Positions 57,098 through 64,000 of a DNA stretch of 64,000 nucleotides are shown piece after piece. The notes beneath the pieces were generated by a model that made no database searches, was not told the DNA's origin, and saw only the letters and a program-made list of their open reading frames with translations. Source of the stretch: Entrophospora sp. SA101 (taxonomy: Eukaryota; Glomeromycota; Glomeromycetes; Entrophosporales; Entrophosporaceae); contig CAUDNR010001557.1 of the NCBI GenBank assembly GCA_958430865.1, positions 11,670 through 75,669 of the forward strand, in the 5' to 3' direction. A program made the translations under genes and the position numbers. Position 1 is the stretch's first letter. Each line of letters begins with the position of its first letter.

Positions 57098-58145
57098 TAT
57101 TACATATAAATATAAATATAATTTTAACTAACAGGCATATAGAATAAATAGATTTTTGCAATGTAAAAAATTTTTAATAATATTAAATAAAAATATTTTC
57201 TTAAAAAATCTTAATATTATTGTTGTTATCACGCTAGCCAATTGTGATGATAGAATTTCACAAATTATAAAACAAATGATTTGTCCAAACACTATATGGT
57301 GATATTATGATATCAGTTAAATGTTGACAACCATTTTTGGGCTATATGGAATTTCCCAATTTTGCTTTTCAATAAGATGAAAGAAACTAATCCTAAAGAT
57401 TTGATAATGTTGGTTCTTTAATTTCACAATGATCGAGTACAGGTTTCCTTTAACTGTGTGTTATTAGTCATTCAATAATAATAATTATTTTTAAATTTCA
57501 TCAGGTTGATTATTAGTATTATCATTGTGAGTCTTTAGACCAGGGGCCATTATTTAAGCAATGCAAATAATATTTAACTAAAAAATATATATGACTCACA
57601 ACAATAGAAGTAGTAGAATGGCATCAATCTAGTCAAAGGTTTTCTTACATTATAAATTATTTTGCTTTGATTAATAAGATTAATCGCTTAATTACGGTAT
57701 CCAGAATCTAATTTATAATTTTATTAAAAGTAAAATGATAGTGCTTGTTAAATAAGTGAACAAAAAACATAGGCTATTTTTGTTGGAGAATATCAAAAAA
57801 AAATCCAACAAAAAACAATTATCTGTATTCTCTTGTTATAATGATGATTTCAATTTTTAGCCAATTACTTGAAAAACTTCCAATTCATCAAACCTCTTTG
57901 CTATTTTTGCATCCGTTTCATTTTTTCATGTTTTCATATTTTCATAATATAAATTTATTCCACAACATTAATATTAAAATCCAAATTATCCCCAATCAGC
58001 GCAATCGGGTTTATTGTTTTTGGGCCGTAAAATGAGGCAGCTTGTATTATCACTTGTACAAGAAAAGGTGGAATATGGATAAATTGATGATGATGAAAAC
58101 TGCACGATCGTTACTATTGTTTTTATGAAGATTATCTTTTTGTTG
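57098..58145. other. 3' flank of subtilisin gene 2
   Basis: The first 800 bp are homologous in patches to 17491-18390 downstream of gene 1, showing the duplicated block extends beyond the gene. The frame 57841-58035 is not supported as coding. Confidence 0.5.
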
Positions 58146-58560
58146 TATCAATTATTCAATAATTTATATAGGAGTGATCAAAGTAAGCATTAAGTGACAA
58201 GATCTATGAACAAAACATTCAATAGTTTGTGTAGGAGTGATCTACGTAAGCACTAAGGACAAGATCTATAAACAAAATATACTAACAAACGTTTTATCAA
58301 TTATTCAATAGTTTGTATAGGAGTGATCAAAGTAAACAAAATATACTAACGAACGTATTATCAATTATTCAATAGTTTGTAGAGCGATTGAAGTAAGAGT
58401 TAAGGACAAGATCTATGAACAAAACATACTAACGAACATTTTATCAATTATTCAATAGTTGTATGGGAGTGATCAAATTAAGTGTTAAGGACAAGATCTA
58501 TGAAGCTTGCAAAGTAAGTTATACAAAAATGAACATTTTATCAATCATTCAATAGTTATG
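58146..58560. repeat. Minisatellite, about 85-bp unit
   Basis: About five imperfect head-to-tail units built of TATCAATTATTCAATAGTTT, AGGAGTGATCAAAGTAAG, AAGGACAAGATCTATGAAC and ACATACTAACGAACGTTT. Units vary by internal deletion. Not a CRISPR array, since no unique spacers alternate with a constant repeat. Confidence 0.8.
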
Positions 58561-58862
58561 TTTATTATTTATTTATGTATATAAATTTCTCTTTTAACTT
58601 ATATTTAATAACATCACTATAATAAATAATTAAATGGAATAAAGTTAGAGATAAAACACCATTTAATTTAATCATTATTGTTGCTTGTTTATTATTCTAA
58701 TCATTATTTATGTATATTTATTATATTTACTTTTAAAACAATGTTTTTACTATAAAAGACATACCTAAGTGATCAAAAAACTGTAAATATTCGTAATAAT
58801 GTAATATTTGGACATTTATTTCTGCTTATACGTCAAACAAAATTTTACGCATATGAGTATAA

Positions 58863-58997
58863 ATGCAAAATTTGACTTTGAAGGTCATATTATTTTCGGT
58901 TTTATTAACAACCTGCCTTAAAAATTTTCTTAAAGCAGATACATGTGATAAAGAAGTTAATCTCAAATTTGGTGGTGGTTGCTACACAGCAAGGTAA
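58863..58997 (+). CDS. Possible 44-aa secreted peptide or first exon
   Basis: The frame from the ATG at 58863 begins MQNLTLKVILFSVLLTTC, a strong hydrophobic signal-like segment. It continues A-D-T-C-D-K-E-V-N-L-K-F and G-G-G-C-Y-T-A-R before TAA. Three cysteines are present. A GTAAAA donor overlaps the stop, so this could be exon 1 of a gene whose rest is lost. The next exons to the right belong to tropomyosin and do not fit in phase. Too short to be certain. Confidence 0.3.
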   Translation: MQNLTLKVILFSVLLTTCLKNFLKADTCDKEVNLKFGGGCYTAR

Positions 58998-59075
58998 AAC
59001 AAGTCCTATCACAATAAAACTCTTGTTGTTCCCACACAAATTCTAGTCTTGTATACAAAAACAAAGAAAAGAAAA

Positions 59076-59526
59076 CGAAACATCCAGCTAATTCCAAACA
59101 ACGTTGGAGGAAGCTAAAAATCATTGTTGAGAAGAAGATTATTTAAGGAGGAGCTATGAAATGCATTAATCCTAGAATGACAGTTGTTGCACGTAGAAGT
59201 TAAATAATTTTCGTGATATGTACAGCCAAACCTCGTTTCAAAAAATCTATAGGGAAGACATAAGAAAATTGCATTTAAAATTTGTTTGACAAATTTTATG
59301 TTTTTATATTTTTATATATATGTAAACAAAAAAATTTGTTGTAACGCGAATTTAATTATTAAAGGTTTGGCTGTAGATCATTATATTAATAGGTGGTGTT
59401 ACAATCAATGATCTTTTTGTAATAAATAAAGTATTTTTTAATAATATTCCACTTTTTTACCAAAGAAAATTTGAATTACATCTATAAATGGATAAACTTA
59501 AGGAGGTAAACAAATGTTTTCATAAA
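59076..59526 (+). repeat. Source copy of the 451-bp inverted repeat
   Basis: Promoter region, 5' leader and first exon of the tropomyosin gene. Its reverse complement lies at 53966-54416. Because the tropomyosin gene is contiguous here, this is the source and the 54-kb copy the derivative. Confidence 0.92.
59223..59373. mobile_element. 151-bp pogo-like MITE in the tropomyosin promoter
   Basis: CAGCCAAACCTCGTTTC at the left and its inverse AGGTTTGGCTG at the right are flanked by TA (59221-59222 and 59374-59375). It lies about 115 bp before the tropomyosin ATG, so it may influence transcription or supply part of the leader. The same MITE is present in the inverted copy (54119-54269). Confidence 0.7.
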
Positions 59527-60025
59527 GATTGATTTTAATAAAGACATTCTATAATAATAAAATAATTAATATTATTACTTTTATTATTATTGTTCATAGA
59601 AAATAAATACACTTAGAGATGAACGTGATGCAGCAATTGCTAGTAGTGAAGAAGTAAAAAATGAAAATAAGAAAGTTCAAGATGAGCTCACTGCTAAAGA
59701 ACGAGAAAATCATTCTCTTACAAAGAAAGTTGCACAACTTGAGTCTGACCTGGATGAAGCTCTAAAAAACTTGAAAGAAATTACTGAAAAGTAAAGGTTT
59801 GAATTATTATCAGATTTGTAGTACTGATATATTTACTAATATATGTATATTTTTATTTATAGACTTCGTGAGATTGATGTTAAATCAGAAAGTCAAGAGC
59901 ATCATATTGCTAAACTTGAAGAAGAATGTACAGAAAAAGATACACAAATAGAAGAAAAGAAAAAGGCATATGATGAATTAAAAAATGAATATGATGAAAC
60001 TATTAAACATCTTGATAATATTTAA
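59488..60025 (+). CDS. Tropomyosin, short (three-period) form
   Basis: Three exons: 59488-59505, encoding only M-D-K-L-K-E; 59600-59790; and 59863-60025. Both introns are GT-AG and phases fit, giving 123 aa. The start MDKLKEKINTLRDE and the end, with T-E-K-L-R-E-I-D-V-K-S-E and L-K-N-E-Y-D, align with fungal tropomyosins such as fission-yeast Cdc8. The whole protein is a heptad coiled coil with no Pro or Gly breaks. It should form a dimer that polymerises along actin filaments. Fungal tropomyosins I know of are about 161 or 199 aa. This one lacks about 38 residues in the middle, close to one 40-residue actin period, although the termini needed for end-to-end overlap are kept. An undetected exon in the short introns is unlikely. 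Confidence 0.8.
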
Positions 60026-60154
60026 AAATGTTTTATTATTTTATTTAAATGTTATTAATAATTTATTATTTTATATGATTTATATATTATATTTATTAGG
60101 TGAGATTACATATCATACATTTATGTTTAACCAATAAATAAAATATAAATATTA

Positions 60155-60752
60155 TCATTTTATGTTATAATTGATTGATTTTTTAATCTCTGATACAACA
60201 TATCTAGTTTCTAATAATTCATCTTCTGTCACCTTAACTGTTGGTATGATTGATTGGTCAACTTTAAATACTAAATTCTTTGAAGATCTAATGTCTCTCT
60301 CCAAATCTTTAATCCCATCTCTTGTTTCCTGTTATTATTAATATCATATTTATTATTATTAGTAAATATTATTACTATTATTATTAATAAATTATTATTA
60401 ATGACTAATATTAATTAATAATAACAACCTCAACAGATTTTTGAATTGTTTTCAATGAATTTATATTTTGAATAATTGAATTATTTACATATGATAAATG
60501 ATTATTAGTTATGTTATTTATTTCTTGCCATAATTTTTGATTTGATTCAACTATTTTTTTTTAAAAATCATTTTTTAGCATTAAATTTTTACAAAAAAAT
60601 CAAATCAACAAAAAACAAAAAACATACTCAGTTCCTTTTCCAAAGGTGTTCTAATAATTGTGGATAATTATCAGTAAAATGAAAATTTTTTTAAAAAAAA
60701 ATCATAAATCTAGAAATAATTTAATCTATATTTACTTTGTTGAAGAAGACAT
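60155..60752 (-). CDS. Four-exon gene for a 111-aa coiled-coil protein
   Basis: No long open frame exists. The gene is inferred from splice-compatible pieces on the minus strand: exon 1 60752-60736 (M-S-S-S-T), micro-exon 60650-60628, exon 3 60550-60429 and exon 4 60328-60155. Donors are GTAAAT, GTATGT and a weaker GTTGTT; all acceptors are AG; phases match exactly, giving 111 aa. The product is hydrophilic and helical: T-P-L-E-K-E-L-I-E-S-N-Q-K-L-W-Q, then V-E-E-T-R-D-G-I-K-D-L-E-R-D-I-R and E-D-E-L-L-E-T-R-Y-V-V. It resembles small coiled-coil subunits of larger complexes (for example BLOC-1-like or mediator-like proteins), but I cannot name it. It is convergent with tropomyosin, 130 bp apart. 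Confidence 0.7.
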
Positions 60753-62467
60753 TTATAAATATTTTTTGTTGAAAAAAGATTGAATTACACACATTATTTG
60801 TGCTACAATTAATTGTTTCATTTATTTTGAAAGGGGGGTTCTTTATCAATTAAAGGAGTAGCAGCAGTGATTAACTAATGAGTAAATCAGATTCAGAAGA
60901 GGAAGAAAATGATGAATGAACTTTGTAAAAAAAAAATGCATGTAAGAAAGGTTGTATATAACTATATCTTTAATAAAAATCAATTAGCATGTAATAGTAG
61001 AGATTTCTTGTAATGTTTTCTTGCTTATATCAGATAAGTAATTATAATAATGATGACTGTGATGTTGATTTGATTATAATATTGATGATTTTATTTTTTA
61101 AAATGTTTATGTTGTGTTTAGGAAATTTATGCACGATGTTTAACATTGTCAGTGCTAGGAAAATATGGTGATAATGATTTGTAAAAATCCTTGAGGCAAT
61201 GTCGAGCTTATTAGAGAGTATTATAAATTTATATGATACAGGATTTAGCATCAAGAGCAAATCAGGTAAATAAAATAGTTTCTCAGAACAAATAATGATC
61301 AAAGGATTTATATTCTTGTGATAAATTGGTTGAGATTACTAAAAGCTAAATTATATATGGAATCAAAGATCCAACACTATATAGACTACATAAATTATAT
61401 AAAAAATTTATTATTGCTATCATTACCATCTTTCCACCAATTCTCTTATTTTACGTTCAATAATCAAGTTTCCTAATGGTTGCATTTCATTGTACTACCA
61501 TTATATCATCATTATGTATTTGGGCATGCTGCAACAAAACCAGACAAAGTGAACTACAGGGATCAAAATTACATTTATCACCATGATTGTTTTTAGTCAA
61601 AAGAAAAATGCATAAAATATTGGAGTATTCCATCCTTGTAGATCACCAAACATAGATTACATCATTATAACAATTACTGCGCGGATTTTTTCAACGTTAC
61701 ATCAAAAAATCTATCGGTTATTGTGAATTTTCAAATTAAAAAATATTTATGATGGCTTAACTCTTAAATTGAAGACTATACAAAAATAAAATTTATCAAG
61801 CCGGTTAATTCTAAATATTTCTTTATTTAAAATTTGTTTCTTACGGTTCTTTTTTAATACCATTTTCTTTAAAAGGAAAAGATTTTAAAAGAAAATCCTT
61901 ATAAATCCTCTTTTTACTGATAAATTTCCAAAAACATTCTGTCAGCTTATTCCCTATATCACAAAGAATAAAACTACGGAAAGATTTTTGCTCTATCTTA
62001 TTTATTTATCAAGCCTTTATGCTTCAAAGTTTAACTGTATTTTCAACATTTTTAGATGATTTTACTAAAATTAAAAAAAAATCTGTCAGCACGTTCACCA
62101 TCATATTTATTACAATCTTTCTTAATTTCATAGTTGTACCTTTTTTTTTGAGGGAGATACAATTTTATTTTTTATATTCGTAAATTTTATATAATATTAA
62201 CTATTATCATCATTAAAAAATATTTAACATTAAAAGATATATTGGTGTTGGTAGCAATTTTATATATATAGTTAATAGTTTATTTTTAATTAATTATTGA
62301 TTTGTTTTAACCCTGATTTAATAAAAATATAATATGTAATAATTATTTTATTAGACATTTATTCAAATAAAAATAATGAATTTCGTTCTCTTTAAAATTG
62401 TTGTACGTGAAAATGAAATTATGTGAATTCTTAATTTAGATTTCCATTACTGGCCAGATGATCGTTC
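60753..62467. other. Spacer
   Basis: No gene supported. The segment about 61500-61600 (GGGCATGCTGCAACAAA..AAAGTGAAC) resembles 34550-34640, a low-copy dispersed repeat. The minus frame 61042-61302 has no family features. Confidence 0.4.
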
Positions 62468-63945
62468 TTAATAACAGCATTTTAAATCTTCACTAAATTC
62501 AAGCAATTTTTTCTCTTTTTTGAGAGACTTATCCAAGTTTTCAATCATACTTGACATATAATGGATCGCATACTATAAAATCAAATATAGTTAAATAAAA
62601 TTTATCAAATTTGTCACATAAATCATATATTATTTACCATCAATTGATTTAAAGACCGATAATATTCATTATTACCTTCCCTCACAGGAATTTTTAAAGT
62701 TCTCACTAAACGTACTCTATATATTCTATAACCTACTTTATCTAAAGAGTATACTTCCATATTAAATCCTATTAATTAACAAATAAACAATTAGATAATT
62801 GGTTTAATGATCAACTGCGTGATAAAAAAATGATTACCATATATTATAGCGCCGAATACTTCTAAATTCTTCAAGTCAAGGTTTTTATTGTTGTTAGAAT
62901 TTTTTCCATATTTTTTATAAGAATATTTAGTTATGAGGTCATAACTGTCTTTCGTCATCCTCATCATTTTATTTTTATCTGAGTTTATTTCTGGCAGCAG
63001 TTTTATCCAAGGTGAAAGACAAATTTCACTGAAATAAATTTCGAATTTTACTAATTTTGGATCATGATACTTTTTTTTGTTAGAATAGTTATATCAGCCT
63101 TTTCCCCATGTTTATTCTTCTGTAAATAAAAATGTTTATGCAAAGTAATATTTTCTATGATCTTATACTCACCTTTTCTTCACTGTCATTATCACTAATA
63201 CTTTCTAATTTTCTTCTCTTGGACCCAATACTAATCCTCTCGCAACAATGAAAATAAATGTACACACAGGTGAGGTAGACATATAAAAGTATACAGGATT
63301 ATGGTAAACGTAATACTTTTTTTGATTAGCATTTCCTGCAAGTAATTGCTATGTAAAAAAAAATTTTTAAATCTTGGTTGCAGGAATTCCCAATTTATAT
63401 ATTTACATACATTATTAGTTGTAAATTTCCAACATCACGAGTAACAATATTGAATGGAATTGTGGTGAAATGGCTTCGCCATGTGCCTTCGCTTATAAAC
63501 TTATCCTTTTTAGTGTAAGTCGAATTTTTGTGAATAAAATAACTAGAGTAATTTATTAGCAATGAAGATTTTATAGCAAAAGATACATAAATACTCACAA
63601 ATGGTTTCTTAGGTCATTAATATGATTTTCACCAATAAAGTTTGCATTACCAACATCGTTTATTTTTGAACTTGACTTATCCGAAATTTTTTTCCATTCT
63701 TCATTTGAAAAGTTATTTCTAAGCCATGGGTGAGGATTTGATGTGTCAACATTTAAAGAAACTATTGGATCATCATAGTTCAAATGATCTGGTACATATC
63801 TTTCTATTATATGCTTTAATCTAAGTTGCAGTACCACTTGAGTTGAGTTGCAGCTGATGATAATGACACATTATTTACAACATTTTCTATTGGAGCGAAT
63901 GCTTTTCTTTTGAAAGAGCCATGGCCAATATGACACCTTTTCAGC
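62468..63945 (-). CDS. 3' part of a multi-exon gene running off the window, two frameshifts
   Basis: I infer minus-strand exons 63945-63599, 63542-63411, 63236-63173, 63119-62838, 62768-62638 and 62572-62468 (TAA). Splice sites are GTGAGT, GTATGT, GTGAGT, GTAATC and GTAAAT with AG acceptors, in phase except for two single-base losses: one G at about 63837 and one A in the A8 run at 63071-63078. Segments include Y-V-P-D-H-L-N-Y-D-D-P-I-V-S, E-G-T-W-R-S-H-F-T-T-I-P-F-N-I-V, a basic linker K-R-R-K-L-E-S-I-S-D-N-D, F-E-I-Y-F-S-E-I-C-L-S-P-W, L-E-V-F-G-A-I-I-Y-G and Y-S-L-D-K-V-G-Y-R-I-Y-R-V. This is a recurring Rhizophagus family of unknown function, to my recollection. It is either lightly pseudogenised or affected by sequence errors. 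The 5' end lies beyond 64000. Confidence 0.6.
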
Positions 63946-64000
63946 CTGAAATAAATAAAAATAACAAATAAATCAATTGATTTTATTATCAGATTAAAAA

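Overview
ORGANISM. The window is very AT-rich nuclear DNA from a eukaryote. Genes have short spliceosomal introns (about 70-125 bp, GT...AG), and most of the sequence is non-coding or transposon debris. The protein families point to an arbuscular-mycorrhizal fungus of the Glomeromycotina, most likely Rhizophagus or a close relative. They are tandem BTB-BACK-TLDc genes, MATA-HMG-type HMG-box proteins, truncated kinase-like genes with a CxxCNRYNT...CQSCDP zinc-binding leader followed by W-I-P-Y-N and an ATP-binding loop, and many hAT, pogo and Tc1-like relics. This assignment rests on family recognition, not on a database search. No rRNA, tRNA or CRISPR array was found. LAYOUT. (1) 1-10.6 kb: a birth-and-death cluster of BTB-BACK-TLDc genes with two intact two-exon genes (2758-4349 and 8783-10293) and four decayed copies, interrupted by a nested pogo-like element/MITE and a 346-bp palindromic MITE. 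(2) 10.6-19.7 kb: mostly gene-free, with a TIR element, a perfect-looking 878-bp tandem duplication, and a secreted subtilisin-type protease gene (16165-17490). (3) 19.7-28.4 kb: a MATA-HMG gene, TTATTCGAA-type degenerate satellite, a chimeric array of broken kinase units ended by a hAT element, and an 804-bp tandem duplication carrying truncated kinase genes. (4) 28.4-36 kb: gene-poor, with one three-exon gene encoding an Asp-rich protein (32552-33836). (5) 36-48 kb: a transposon graveyard (BED-finger hAT, LINE fragment, Tc1/mariner, MITEs) with a 10-N assembly gap at 38476 and a second MATA-HMG gene. (6) 48.5-58.9 kb: a third MATA-HMG gene, a second subtilisin gene lying in a duplicated block, and a complex rearrangement at 53.5-54.9 kb. 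(7) 59-64 kb: a compact set of intron-rich genes. These are a short tropomyosin (59488-60025), a convergent 111-aa coiled-coil gene (60155-60752), and the 3' part of a larger minus-strand gene running off the right edge. HOW THE GENES RELATE. The window is not a pathway or operon. It is a region where lineage-expanded families (BTB-TLDc, MATA-HMG, kinase-like, subtilisin) multiply by segmental and tandem duplication and decay. The most informative points are: the second subtilisin has Lys in place of the oxyanion-hole Asn; the tropomyosin is only about three actin periods long; and that tropomyosin's promoter plus first exon exists as an exact-length inverted copy inserted between two direct repeats 5 kb upstream. 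Several genes are broken only by single-base homopolymer or short-run differences, so assembly error must be weighed against true pseudogenisation.
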